Source of the DNA: Allomuricauda sp.
GTDB taxonomy: Bacteria; Bacteroidota; Bacteroidia; Flavobacteriales; Flavobacteriaceae
Length of the DNA: 54,003 nucleotides
Assembly (NCBI RefSeq): GCF_002699205.1
Contig: NZ_PABT01000012.1
Location: 1-54,003 of the forward strand
Direction of reading: 5' to 3'
The position numbers were made by a program, and so were the translations under genes. Positions 41,308 to 50,751 of the stretch are shown piece by piece (position 1 is the stretch's first letter; each line of letters starts with the position of its first letter). The notes beneath the pieces were generated by a model. It was not told where the DNA came from, ran no database searches, and saw nothing but the letters and a program-made list of their open reading frames with translations.

Positions 41308-42288
41308 ATGAGATTAGACAACAATAGCCTCCGTCCTTTTATTGACAAAATAAGGTTACATAAAGACAATATGGGAAAATACAGGGATCAAATTGATAAC
41401 CTGAAAAAAAAATTAGAGGACAAAATCAAAAATGATGACAGCAACGGATTGAAGGTTACAAAGTTCCTTTTGGCTGGCTCATGGAAAAAACATACAATCC
41501 TACGACCAACAGGAGATAATCCAATAGATATTGATTTGGTACTATATGTTACCGGTGACGATAACATCCAGAATGACTTAAAGAAATTGCATGACTTTAT
41601 TGTTGAGTACTTAAAAGAAATATATCCACAAAAGGATATAATGCGAGATGTAGATGCCAAAGGAAATACAAAATCTATTAAAATAAGATTTTCTGGTTCG
41701 GGACTGGAAGTAGATATAGTGCCTGTGGTTCCTATTGAAAGCCCTAAAAATTATGTTTGGCAACCACAAAGAGGTGGTGGCGGAAAGTATATCACAAGTG
41801 TAGAAAACCATCTTGAATTTTCAAACGGGCTCCGCAAGGATAACCCTTCTTACACATCAATTGTAAGGGCTTTGAAATGGTGGAAGAACTATAAAGAACT
41901 AAAGCCTTATGACGATGAACCAGGCATTTCTTCATTTTCAATTGAATTGATTGTAGCTTATTTGGATACCACTCAAGGTGTGGAAACAGGTATTGAAGAA
42001 GGTATTATAAGATTTTTTCAATTCTTAAGCGAATCAAGTTTTCCCGAAATTTCATTTGACCATGCTATTAACAGTATCCCTTACTACGATACACCCATAT
42101 ACGTAGCGGACGATACCAATAACGAAAATAACTCCGCGAAAAAAATAGATGACAATAAATGGGCAGAAATTATTGAGGAAGCCGAGGATGCCTTCGATTC
42201 CCTTAACCTAGCTCAATCAAGAAATAATGAAGGCGCAACTATAGATGAATGGAAGCGTGTTTTTGGTCCAACTTTTAGCTTAAATTAA
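41308..42288 (+). CDS. CBASS CD-NTase (cyclic oligonucleotide synthase)
   Basis: A 326-aa nucleotidyltransferase of the cGAS/DncV-like superfamily. It has the GS motif LLAGSWKKHT (Gly57-Ser58), the DxD pair PIDIDLVLY (Asp74, Asp76) and the third Asp in LEVDIVPVV (Asp136), so the active site is complete. On infection such enzymes make a cyclic di- or trinucleotide that switches on a killing effector. Gene order CD-NTase, HORMA, TRIP13, effector defines a type III CBASS. It is followed after two bases by the HORMA gene. Confidence 0.9.
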   Translation: MRLDNNSLRPFIDKIRLHKDNMGKYRDQIDNLKKKLEDKIKNDDSNGLKVTKFLLAGSWKKHTILRPTGDNPIDIDLVLYVTGDDNIQNDLKKLHDFIVEYLKEIYPQKDIMRDVDAKGNTKSIKIRFSGSGLEVDIVPVVPIESPKNYVWQPQRGGGGKYITSVENHLEFSNGLRKDNPSYTSIVRALKWWKNYKELKPYDDEPGISSFSIELIVAYLDTTQGVETGIEEGIIRFFQFLSESSFPEISFDHAINSIPYYDTPIYVADDTNNENNSAKKIDDNKWAEIIEEAEDAFDSLNLAQSRNNEGATIDEWKRVFGPTFSLN

Positions 42289-42290
42289 TT

Positions 42291-42806
42291 ATGTATAACA
42301 CACAGACAAATACAAATACTTATACGGTAGTCGATATCAGAAAAACTTTTGAAAGTTGTGAGGCTGATATTCGCACCATAGCTAGAAGAACTGGCAAATG
42401 GTCTACCGACTATGTTGACAAGATAATGCACGATATTATAAAATTGGCAGAGAACAAATATCTCGATAAGGTGTCTATTGCACTTAAAAGAAGGTCAGAT
42501 GACTATACAATACGTGCGGCAAAGTTTAAAATAAATGAGGATGGTAACAAATCAGATAGTGATAGAGCCGGACGCAATAATGACTGGCAGAACATTGATG
42601 ATACTTATTTGACCGTATATCTTTCTTACACCAACAGATGGCGAACATTATCTAGTCAACAACAAAAAGAGTTTTATGATAACAACGACTTCAAGATTGG
42701 ATGGGTAACCACATCTGATGATACAACATTCTCCCATTTAACCTCTAGCAACGCACAGTTATATGCTAGCAAAGGCTATGAACTTCAAAAAACCAACTAC
42801 AAATAA
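42291..42806 (+). CDS. cap7: Bacterial HORMA-domain protein (Cap7-like)
   Basis: A 171-aa protein resembling bacterial HORMA family 1: an N-terminal strand/helix (TYTVVDIRKTFESCEADIRTIARRTGKWS), a helical segment ending LDKVSIALKRRSDDY, a disordered DGNKSDSDRAG loop, YLTVYLSYTNRWRTLSSQQQKEF, and a C-terminal safety-belt region. In type III CBASS the HORMA protein binds a peptide ligand and then activates the CD-NTase. Its stop overlaps the TRIP13 gene start by 1 bp. Assignment rests on weak sequence similarity and strong gene context. Confidence 0.75.
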   Translation: MYNTQTNTNTYTVVDIRKTFESCEADIRTIARRTGKWSTDYVDKIMHDIIKLAENKYLDKVSIALKRRSDDYTIRAAKFKINEDGNKSDSDRAGRNNDWQNIDDTYLTVYLSYTNRWRTLSSQQQKEFYDNNDFKIGWVTTSDDTTFSHLTSSNAQLYASKGYELQKTNYK

Positions 42807-43690
42807 TGGCTGCAATTTTTGACAATACAATTGAACTTCCCAACAAAGAGGTTCAAGCACAAACGGAATCTCTTATTGGGTTTGAAAATAAGTTTAAACG
42901 CATATACAATAATCTAAAGTTGCTTTTAGACCAAGATAGTCTTACGGAATGGAGTAAAAAACACCATAAAACCGAGCTACCTATTATAAAACAATTGAAA
43001 GAAAAGTACCCATTAATTATTCTCGCAGGAGATGCTGGTACGGGAAAAACCATTTCCGCTGTTTCTATCGCGGATAAGATGACTAGGGAGTTAAAAAAAG
43101 AAGGGTTTTTCTTAAAATTGAGCACCCGCGTAAGAGGTGAAGGATTGCATGGAGAAATGGGAAAACTAGTAAATGATGCCTTTTCAGAATTAAAATCTCA
43201 GGCGGGCAAAAGACGTTTTGCTTTCCTATTAATTGATGAAGCTGATGCTATCGCAACTACTCGTGGAACAAATCAAATGCATCAGGAAGAAAAGGCCGCT
43301 GTAAATACTTTGATACAGAAAATTGATGAAATTAGGGAGTTAAATGGACGGGCAATAATTTTTATGTCAACTAATAGGCTGCACTTTATTGATGAAGCTA
43401 TTCTACGTAGGGCAGCCGTTATCTTAGAATTTGAAAGGCCTACCCTTGAAGAATGTAAAGAATTGTACGCTCAAAGTCTATATGGAATGAGTTTTACTGA
43501 GAAAGAACTTGATGAGTTGGCCTTGATGTCGGCTACTAATGGAGAATCTGGTTTAGGCTATTCTTTTTCCGATATCCGACTGAAGGTTTTGCCGGAGGCC
43601 ATTGCAAATGCATATCCTAATCAACCTTTATCTTTTTCAATCTTAAAGGAAACCATTAAATCTATTAAACCAAGCCCAGCGATAAAATGA
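42806..43690 (+). CDS. cap6: TRIP13-like AAA+ ATPase (Cap6)
   Basis: A 294-aa AAA+ protein with Walker A GDAGTGKT (residues 75-82), Walker B FLLIDEADAI (140-149), sensor FMSTNRLHFID and arginine-finger region ILRRAAVILEF. Cap6/TRIP13 pulls the HORMA protein apart, holding the CBASS in check until infection. Coupled to the HORMA gene (1-bp overlap) and to the effector gene (4-bp overlap). Confidence 0.88.
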   Translation: MAAIFDNTIELPNKEVQAQTESLIGFENKFKRIYNNLKLLLDQDSLTEWSKKHHKTELPIIKQLKEKYPLIILAGDAGTGKTISAVSIADKMTRELKKEGFFLKLSTRVRGEGLHGEMGKLVNDAFSELKSQAGKRRFAFLLIDEADAIATTRGTNQMHQEEKAAVNTLIQKIDEIRELNGRAIIFMSTNRLHFIDEAILRRAAVILEFERPTLEECKELYAQSLYGMSFTEKELDELALMSATNGESGLGYSFSDIRLKVLPEAIANAYPNQPLSFSILKETIKSIKPSPAIK

Positions 43691-44532
43691 TCCGAAAAAT
43701 ACTTCAAGCGATACTATTCATGGGAATACTTATATACGGGTATTTCTTTTTGTCAGGCTCTGATTTACAACCAGAATTTATTGGAGCCGGAATAATTGGG
43801 CTATTTGGTTTATTTGCATTACTTCTTGAAACAATTATAACCAATCACAAAAGGTTATGGTTAACTATTTACAGCAAGTGGTTAGGTCTTAGAGGTCAAA
43901 GAATCAGATTTTCCATGTCATATTTGTACCGTATAAAAGTAGATGATAAATACCTATTGGTCAAAAACAACAATTTTTCCCATTATCAATTGGTTGGAGG
44001 TAAATACAAGGTACTTGAGGGGACAAGATCTTTCTTGCAAAAAGAGTTTGATGCAATCGATGATCCCAAATTGCCAAATAAAGATTTAATGAAAGATGAT
44101 TTTGCATTGTTTATTCCAGCCGGAAAGGCAATTAAGTTTTTGGATTGGTTCAATAAAGGTGAAGACCGTGAAATTAGTCATTGGAGAGAGTTTTATGAGG
44201 AATTGATTGAGGGCAAGGCAAAATTGTTAGACAAGGAAAAATTCCCATATGTTAATTATAATTTTAAAGGAAAAGTAACAACACCAATAAAAAGAACTCC
44301 TGGTTGGAATTGTTACGAAATTTTGCAGTATGATATTTTGGATATTGTGCCAACTCCCGAACAAAGACAAGAGCTTAAAAAATTACAAGAAAAAGGAGAT
44401 ACAAAATATTACAAATGGGCAGATGCAGAACTGATTCAATGTTTGGGTCACGACAACAGAACAAAAAAACAAGAGTACAATATTGGTATTCACACGAAAT
44501 GGGCTTTGAATATGAAATGGAGTAAAGAATGA
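43687..44532 (+). CDS. Membrane NUDIX CBASS effector (SMODS-associated NUDIX, Cap16-like)
   Basis: A 281-aa protein with two membrane helices (about residues 5-22 and 31-51) and a NUDIX-like cytoplasmic domain (YLLVKNNNFSHYQLVGGKYKVLEG; later WREFYEELIE, a degenerate NUDIX box). It fits the two-helix plus SMODS-associated NUDIX effector type, thought to disturb the inner membrane when it binds the cyclic nucleotide. It overlaps both neighbours by 4 bp, so it belongs to the CBASS operon. Confidence 0.75.
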   Translation: MIRKILQAILFMGILIYGYFFLSGSDLQPEFIGAGIIGLFGLFALLLETIITNHKRLWLTIYSKWLGLRGQRIRFSMSYLYRIKVDDKYLLVKNNNFSHYQLVGGKYKVLEGTRSFLQKEFDAIDDPKLPNKDLMKDDFALFIPAGKAIKFLDWFNKGEDREISHWREFYEELIEGKAKLLDKEKFPYVNYNFKGKVTTPIKRTPGWNCYEILQYDILDIVPTPEQRQELKKLQEKGDTKYYKWADAELIQCLGHDNRTKKQEYNIGIHTKWALNMKWSKE

Positions 44533-45347
44533 GGGATACTATTAAAACAACTGTAGAATTCAGAAACCCATACCATATAGAACCACCTGGATCTCTTAAG
44601 GAAATATTATCGCACCCAGTCATTAATGGGGAGTCCTTGGAGTTAGCCATTTTCCAAGAACATAGATATGCCTTCTTTTTTTGGAATAAATGGGTTCGCA
44701 ATAGAAGCTTAGCAGATCCACCATGCCTTGTTTCCTTGGATTGGCATCAGGATTTATGCTTCCCCTGTGAAACTGAAAAAAAGTGGCTTAATACCCTAGA
44801 TTTATCTAGTGATGCGGACGTTTCAGTTTTTTCATGGGCTAAACTAACTGGGAACAATGATGGACATATTCTATGTGCAGCATATTTAAATCTTATTGGA
44901 AATGTTTATGTGCACTGTAGACAAGGAACGTTTAAGCAGGACTGGGAAGACGAAGAACTTATAGATAAGTTCGGAAACCCACATATAATAAGAAAGTTTG
45001 AGAAATATGAAGAACTTGAAGCTAGTATGTTACAATCAAATGAAGAAAAAGTATTTTTTGATATTGATTTGGACTTCTTTGTGCTTGATAGTGGTCTGCA
45101 TAACGGCACCTTTGACTTTACATATATTGAAGATGAAAGTATTCAAAAAATGCTTCATTATGAAAGACCACTCATGAAATGGATTTTTAACAGGTTACAA
45201 GGTTTTACCATCGCCACCGAACCAGAACACTGTGGGGGTCTTTTAAAGAGCAATAAATTCCTCAATGTGATAAACAGGTTATATTTTGAGCCGGAATTAT
45301 TTTCTCCTGATTGTAATTGGAAATGGAAGTCAAAAAAACCTAGATAA
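44529..45347 (+). CDS. UPF0489 arginase-fold protein in the CBASS operon
   Basis: A 272-aa protein with arginase/deacetylase-type metal motifs: CLVSLDWHQDL (Asp71, His73, Asp75) and VFFDIDLDFF (Asp178, Asp180, Asp182), plus ATEPEHCGG near the end. This is the pattern of UPF0489 proteins, some of which are peptide arginases that turn Arg into ornithine in natural-product peptides. It overlaps the effector gene by 4 bp. I do not know it as a standard CBASS component; it could be an accessory effector, a modifying enzyme or a ride-along gene. Confidence 0.75.
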   Translation: MRDTIKTTVEFRNPYHIEPPGSLKEILSHPVINGESLELAIFQEHRYAFFFWNKWVRNRSLADPPCLVSLDWHQDLCFPCETEKKWLNTLDLSSDADVSVFSWAKLTGNNDGHILCAAYLNLIGNVYVHCRQGTFKQDWEDEELIDKFGNPHIIRKFEKYEELEASMLQSNEEKVFFDIDLDFFVLDSGLHNGTFDFTYIEDESIQKMLHYERPLMKWIFNRLQGFTIATEPEHCGGLLKSNKFLNVINRLYFEPELFSPDCNWKWKSKKPR

Positions 45348-45433
45348 GATATTTTTTGCCCAAACGATGACTCCTGAAAGAACAATGGTAAACACATTCC
45401 TCAAGTTCTTTACAATCTCAATAAGAAAATCTT

Positions 45434-46123
45434 TCATAACCGTATATTTAAATAGTTATACAATCCCATCAAAATAGCCAGTGCCTTAGCCCTGATGTTT
45501 TTTGGCTTCAAATAATAATCCGCTTCATTAGTATTGGTCATAAATCCCATTTCAACAAGTACGGAAGGAGAGTACGCAACAGTTTCCCGGAGTACCTCAA
45601 AATTGGCAAACTTTACGCCCCTACTTTCAAAACCAAGCTTCCCTGTACTTTCTTTTAAAATGGATAGCCCTATCGCAATGGATGCCTTGATATGGTTCTC
45701 TTCGGTTTTGGAAGTATGGACATATAACTCCATTCCCTGTGAGGCGTTGGGAGAGGCATTGCAGTGCAAGGACACAAACACATCCGTTTTAAGTGCCTTG
45801 GCCAATCGACTCCTATCTTTTAGTGAAATCAAGGTATCGGTGTATCTGGTTGGATAGATGGCAAACCTCTCGTCAAAAAGGGTTTTGTTAAGTCCTATAA
45901 TTTCCTTAGCTACATTCAAAACCACATCTTTTTCCAATATATCATTTATACCTATGGCGCCGGAATCGGTTCCACCATGTCCGGGATCGATGACTATGAC
46001 TTTCTGCTGTCCAAAAACAAGACACATTTTTAGAAGTAAAATCATTAAACCTTGAACTGAGCGACGTCGAAGTTTGACGTTTTTGAAGCTCGACTTCTTC
46101 CAAAATTTTAGAGTTATCAACAT
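45434..46123 (-). CDS. N-acetylmuramoyl-L-alanine amidase
   Basis: An amidase_3 enzyme with the zinc motifs VIDPGHGGTDSGAIG, a Glu in LEKDVVLNVAKE, SLHCNASPN and the final VLVEMGFMTN Glu. Start uncertain: ATG at 46123 gives a basic leader before MILLLKMCLVFGQQ; ATG at 46048 would begin at that hydrophobic segment; a TTG at 46177 is unlikely. It cleaves peptidoglycan stem peptides and probably opens the wall for the conjugation machine encoded on the other strand. An inverted repeat TGATGC/GCATCA (46150-46167) lies upstream. Confidence 0.85.
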   Translation of the reverse strand: MLITLKFWKKSSFKNVKLRRRSVQGLMILLLKMCLVFGQQKVIVIDPGHGGTDSGAIGINDILEKDVVLNVAKEIIGLNKTLFDERFAIYPTRYTDTLISLKDRSRLAKALKTDVFVSLHCNASPNASQGMELYVHTSKTEENHIKASIAIGLSILKESTGKLGFESRGVKFANFEVLRETVAYSPSVLVEMGFMTNTNEADYYLKPKNIRAKALAILMGLYNYLNIRL

Positions 46124-46288
46124 AGGTTTTTCAAATTTCCATACGATTTGATGCCAATTCGCATCAAACAAAAACAATAGGGTTTAAAATTTATTTTATT
46201 CACAAATAACTGATTATCAAATATTTGTATTACAATATACAGTATTTTTCGAATATCAAAATCAAGCAAATTTTAAATCGATTCCATT

Positions 46289-46576
46289 ATGAAAAAATCA
46301 TTGTATGCAACCATTCTTTCACTGCTCATTTCAAGTACAACCTTTGCCCAAATCGGGGGCATCGAAGATTCCGTCAACGATGTTTCCGATACCATTCGGG
46401 CCATTTTCCCGATTATCCTCGGGGTCATCTTCCTCATCGGGTTCCTGTTCAATGCAGGGCATTTCTTTGGTGAAAATGCCGATTTGAAAAAAGGGATTAC
46501 ACGGGTACTGGTCTTTGTACTGATTGCCGGAGCCGTAGTCGGCATCTTTACTTATCTCATAGGCATCGTAGTATAG
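46289..46576 (+). CDS. traE: Conjugation protein TraE (DUF4134)
   Basis: A 95-aa protein with a signal peptide (MKKSLYATILSLLISSTTFAQ) and two membrane helices, the size and layout of TraE in Bacteroidetes conjugative transposons and similar to VirB2-type pilin subunits. First gene of the tra operon. traA-D, which often precede it, are absent. Confidence 0.85.
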   Translation: MKKSLYATILSLLISSTTFAQIGGIEDSVNDVSDTIRAIFPIILGVIFLIGFLFNAGHFFGENADLKKGITRVLVFVLIAGAVVGIFTYLIGIVV

Positions 46577-46577
46577 T

Positions 46578-46862
46578 ATGAAGCGGTTCGAGGTCTATAA
46601 AAACATTCGTATGCGGGCAGTGATTATGGGGTTGCCCATATCCCTGTTCGCCTTGATGATGACATCCGTTATCGGTTCCTTATTGTTCATCATCTTTTCG
46701 TTCAGCTTTGCGGTCATTGTTTCCGTGTTCCTATGGAACGGAACATTATATGCTGTGCTGACCCACCTTACCAGAAACCCTGCTTTGATGCACATCAAAA
46801 GGGTATTCCCACAAACCATCAGCAACAAGAAGCAAACCAACCTGTACTATGAAAAAGATTAA
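46578..46862 (+). CDS. traF: Conjugation protein TraF (DUF4133)
   Basis: A 94-aa protein with two close membrane segments (IMGLPISLFALMMTSVIGSLLFIIFSF...), a VirB3-like inner-membrane component. It starts one base after traE and overlaps traG by 14 bp. Confidence 0.85.
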   Translation: MKRFEVYKNIRMRAVIMGLPISLFALMMTSVIGSLLFIIFSFSFAVIVSVFLWNGTLYAVLTHLTRNPALMHIKRVFPQTISNKKQTNLYYEKD

Positions 46863-49257
46863 CCTATCGGCATACCATCCCATTTTGGACATACAGGGCC
46901 ATATCATCTTTGCCAACAACGGCAATGTGGTCTTGGGCTACCAAGTGGGCAATCCTGAAATCTATTCCCTTTCGGAAAAAGATTTTGAGGACATACACGG
47001 TTCGTGGTTTCAGGCGTTCAAATCATTGCCCGTGTCCACGGTCATCCACAAACAGGACATCTACCGGAAAAGCCATTATACGGCGAACAAGTTGCCCAAT
47101 GATACCTTTCTCCAAAAAGCGACTCACGATTATTTTAAGGGACGTGGTTATCTGCAACATAGTTGCTATCTGTTCTTTGTTCTTCCGCACAACAAAGCTT
47201 TGAATGCACCAAAGTTTGTCAATCCATTCCGAAAGGTCGAAAAGGGCATCCATAAACAGATGGACCATACCGTACAGGAGTTTATCGCTTCGGTGAACGA
47301 TGCCGTTTCCTTTGTCAACAATAGCCGAAGAGTGTCCCTTGTTCCATTAAAGGAAAAAGAAATCCTTGAACTGACCAATACCTATTTTAACGGGTTCAAC
47401 GAGGGTTTTGATACCGATATCCAACTCAAGAAGTCGAATATTGAAATCGGTGAAAACCATTTTGATGTATTGGCCATCAACAGCGAGCTTTGCTTTGGCG
47501 ATGTGGTGCAGAGCAGCAAGACCAACGATAAGTTCACTTCAGACGATTTTATATTTCACCAGGGATTTATTGATGGATTGGGACTGAATCTGAATGAAAA
47601 CCATATTGTCAACCAGATTATTTATCTGGATGACAAACACAAATGGCGAAAGCTGCTCGACAAGAAAATCGAGGAACTGAAGAAGAGTTCCAATTTCGGC
47701 ACGCAGAACAAGGTCATCCTAAAGAAAATCGAGGACATTGTTGCAAAAATAAATGAAGATGACAGCTCACGGATTATTCGAGGACATCTCAATATTGTCT
47801 TTTGGGATAAAGATGAAGCTCAATTAGAAAGAATTGCTTCTAAGATAAAAACCGAGTTCAAGGAATTGGACATCGTGCCTTACTACCCAAAGGGAGAGGA
47901 ACGGAAAAACTATTTTCTGAATTCATATTGCTGCCATGCCTCCAATTTTTCCAACGAAGATTTATATGTCACCGATTTAAAACATGCGCTTTGCCTGTAT
48001 ATCAACAATACCAATTACCAATCCGATGCCACGGGTGTCATCTTTAACGATAGGCAACATAACATTCCCGTGCTAAAAGATGTATGGGATGAAAAGAAGA
48101 AACGTATCAAGGCCCGGAACTTTGCCATTTTTGCTCCCACAGGTGAGGGCAAATCCTTTTTGGCGAACAACATCTTACGCCAATATTTTGAAAGTGACGT
48201 CAGGCTGGTGGTGATTGACTTGGGTGGTTCCTATGACAAGTTCGCAAAACTCTATCCCGATAAACATATCATACTTCGATACGAGCAAGGGAAAAATCTG
48301 GGCATCAATCCATTTTACATATCCGATGTTAATGACTTGACACCCGAGCGATTAGAGGATTTGGGAATCTTTCTTTTAGAGCTTTTAGCTTCCGGCAAGT
48401 CAACAACAAAAGCTGAAGAAGTTGCAGTCAAAAAAGTACTTCGGTACTACTACCAAAAAGGTGTCAATGACACCCATTCCCTTGAAAACCTATATCGATT
48501 TGTCGATGCGAAGAAGGATAGCCTTTTGGAAACACTGCACATCCAGGAACAACATTTCAATATCTATGATTTTCTGCACATCCTTTCGGAATATGTCGAT
48601 GATGGGCTGTACAGCTTCCTGTTTAATGTCAGCGAAGACCAGACCTATAAAATCGAGGATAAACGCCTCATCGTCTTTGAACTGGACGAAGTGAAGGACA
48701 ACAAGGAAATCCTCTCGGTAATGTTGAAGCTTATCAAGTCCGCCATCCAACGGACCATTTGGCGAAACAAGGCCGAAAAAGGTATCATACTATTTGATGA
48801 GTTTGCCAAGCAACTCAAATTCGGCAACGTACTGGAAAGCGTGGAATTCTACTATCAGGCCATCCGTAAACAGAACGGTGCCATCGGGATTATCCTGCAA
48901 TCCATCAACCAACTGCCCAACAATTCCACATCGGCAAGCATCCTTGAAAATACCCAGGTCATTTACAGCCTTCGCAATGAAAAAGGCTATGCCGAATTAA
49001 AGAACAGGCTGAACCTGTCCAGTCACGACCTGAACCAATTGAAATCCATTCGGAACAACCTGACCGGGGATAGAAAATATACCGAGATGTTCATTAAAAT
49101 AGGAAAGGAAAGCAACATTTTCCGATTGGAAGTACCACCGGAGGTTTTTGCCGCCTACCTCACCGATGGACAGGAGAACGAGGCCATAATGGCCATCTAT
49201 AACGAAACAAACAATATGGAAACGGCCATTGGTCGCTTCTTACAAGAATCACAATAA
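46849..49257 (+). CDS. traG: TraG-family conjugation ATPase (VirB4-like)
   Basis: An 802-aa ATPase. Walker A FAPTGEGKSFLANN lies at about residues 427-440 and Walker B KGIILFDEFAK at about 644. It powers pilus or channel assembly at the inner membrane. Length is normal for the family and no frame disruption is seen. It lies between traF (14-bp overlap) and traI. Confidence 0.9.
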   Translation: MKKINLSAYHPILDIQGHIIFANNGNVVLGYQVGNPEIYSLSEKDFEDIHGSWFQAFKSLPVSTVIHKQDIYRKSHYTANKLPNDTFLQKATHDYFKGRGYLQHSCYLFFVLPHNKALNAPKFVNPFRKVEKGIHKQMDHTVQEFIASVNDAVSFVNNSRRVSLVPLKEKEILELTNTYFNGFNEGFDTDIQLKKSNIEIGENHFDVLAINSELCFGDVVQSSKTNDKFTSDDFIFHQGFIDGLGLNLNENHIVNQIIYLDDKHKWRKLLDKKIEELKKSSNFGTQNKVILKKIEDIVAKINEDDSSRIIRGHLNIVFWDKDEAQLERIASKIKTEFKELDIVPYYPKGEERKNYFLNSYCCHASNFSNEDLYVTDLKHALCLYINNTNYQSDATGVIFNDRQHNIPVLKDVWDEKKKRIKARNFAIFAPTGEGKSFLANNILRQYFESDVRLVVIDLGGSYDKFAKLYPDKHIILRYEQGKNLGINPFYISDVNDLTPERLEDLGIFLLELLASGKSTTKAEEVAVKKVLRYYYQKGVNDTHSLENLYRFVDAKKDSLLETLHIQEQHFNIYDFLHILSEYVDDGLYSFLFNVSEDQTYKIEDKRLIVFELDEVKDNKEILSVMLKLIKSAIQRTIWRNKAEKGIILFDEFAKQLKFGNVLESVEFYYQAIRKQNGAIGIILQSINQLPNNSTSASILENTQVIYSLRNEKGYAELKNRLNLSSHDLNQLKSIRNNLTGDRKYTEMFIKIGKESNIFRLEVPPEVFAAYLTDGQENEAIMAIYNETNNMETAIGRFLQESQ

Positions 49258-49279
49258 TAATCACTTTAAAACACAGAAA

Positions 49280-49879
49280 ATGAAAACAAACATCAAACAA
49301 AAAATCAAGAGAACAGGTTTGGGGCTGGCTTTGGCCTTGGCCCTATTAATGCCAGCAGGTGCTACCTGCCAGGGGATGCCCGTGTATGACAACACGAACT
49401 TTATTTCCTTTATGAAATCGTTGTTGGAATCTGGTAAACAGACTTCCCAATTGTTGAAAACGGTAAAGTTCCTAAAGACCCAAAAAGAGAATATCGAGAA
49501 AGTCAACAATGTCATTAAACAATTAAAGGCGGTCAGGGAACTTGCCGAGAACAACCAACGCCTGTACCAAGTGGTGCAGGGCGATTTAAGGGAAATATTG
49601 AATTCCCCGTTTATCAAGCCCGATGAAGTTACCCGTATATCGGATTCCTTTGATGCCATTTTGGAAAATTCCATAGCGGCTATGGAATACATCGACCAAA
49701 TCCTGTCCAGTGACAGTATGAAAATGACGGATGCCGAACGTGCGGCGGTCCTCAAGGAAAAGGAACTGGAATCCAAGGAAATGGTAGCCGAAATCGAGGC
49801 AAAGACCAGGCGTTATCGGGAGATTATCGCCTTTCGAGAAATGCAGCAGAAAATCAATAACCGCGAAACCAATTATTGA
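49280..49879 (+). CDS. traI: Conjugation protein TraI (DUF4141)
   Basis: A 199-aa secreted protein read from MKTNIKQKIKRTGLG; an upstream in-frame start would overlap traG. It has a signal peptide (LGLALALALLMPAGATCQG) and long coiled-coil helices, like VirB5-type minor pilus proteins. Its stop overlaps the traJ ATG (ATGA-type junction). Confidence 0.8.
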   Translation: MKTNIKQKIKRTGLGLALALALLMPAGATCQGMPVYDNTNFISFMKSLLESGKQTSQLLKTVKFLKTQKENIEKVNNVIKQLKAVRELAENNQRLYQVVQGDLREILNSPFIKPDEVTRISDSFDAILENSIAAMEYIDQILSSDSMKMTDAERAAVLKEKELESKEMVAEIEAKTRRYREIIAFREMQQKINNRETNY

Positions 49880-50718
49880 TGTCGGGTATTTTTTTGGGCA
49901 TAGGACTGGAATATGTGGACACTATTTTTCAAACCATAAAAAATAGTGACTTCTCGCAATATACCATTGGGGGCATGAAGGCTCTTGCGGTACTGTTCTT
50001 CCTTATCAACATCCTAAAAAAATACAACGAGGGCGTAGCGAACAACGAGGGCTATACCTGGGGACTGACCCCTGCGGAATTGGCCAAGAACTTTGCAGTG
50101 GTCATTTTGGTCATTTTCTCTACACAGGTATTGGGCGTTTTCGATGCCATTTTGGTGGCCATCGAGACCCAATACCGGGACACGGCTCCGGCACTCCTCC
50201 CGTTGCAGATGCAGGATATCGACATCGAACAGGATGTGGGTGCCCTGGAAGCCGCCAAAAAAGCAATGGCCATCCTTTATGAAGCCTTGATCACACCCTT
50301 GTACGGAATGAAGATGCTGGCCTTCATCATCGGAGTGTTCCTGTGGTTATTGGATTTGTTCATCTATCCCTTGTTCTTGGCGGAGCGTTTTTTCCTTTTG
50401 GGCATCATGCAGGCGTTTTTCCCGTTGGTCATTAGTTTGGCCGTGTTTGAAAAGTTTAGGTCGCTGGCGTACAATTTCTTTAAGCTCTATGCCGGGGTCT
50501 ATATGTTGGTTCCGGCCTTCTTTTTGGTCAATGTATTCGTGAACAACCTTTACACCGAAATCAATACCAATTTTTGGGGCAATCTGTTCGGGACTGATTG
50601 GGGAAGCAGTTTTTTTGCGCCGCTATTGCAATTGGGTTCTATCGGGTTTATCGTATTCCTGAAGTTCAAACTGTACCGTAGAGCTATCTCGTTCACCTTT
50701 AAACTTTTCAGTGCCTGA
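49879..50718 (+). CDS. traJ: Conjugation protein TraJ (VirB6-like)
   Basis: A 279-aa polytopic membrane protein with about six hydrophobic segments (MKALAVLFFLINIL, FAVVILVIFSTQVLGVF, MLAFIIGVFLWLLDLFIYPLFL, and others), matching TraJ of CTnDOT-like elements. ATG at 49879 overlaps the traI stop. Confidence 0.85.
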   Translation: MSGIFLGIGLEYVDTIFQTIKNSDFSQYTIGGMKALAVLFFLINILKKYNEGVANNEGYTWGLTPAELAKNFAVVILVIFSTQVLGVFDAILVAIETQYRDTAPALLPLQMQDIDIEQDVGALEAAKKAMAILYEALITPLYGMKMLAFIIGVFLWLLDLFIYPLFLAERFFLLGIMQAFFPLVISLAVFEKFRSLAYNFFKLYAGVYMLVPAFFLVNVFVNNLYTEINTNFWGNLFGTDWGSSFFAPLLQLGSIGFIVFLKFKLYRRAISFTFKLFSA

Positions 50719-50751
50719 GGCACATCGGACAATTAATCATCCATACTGAAA

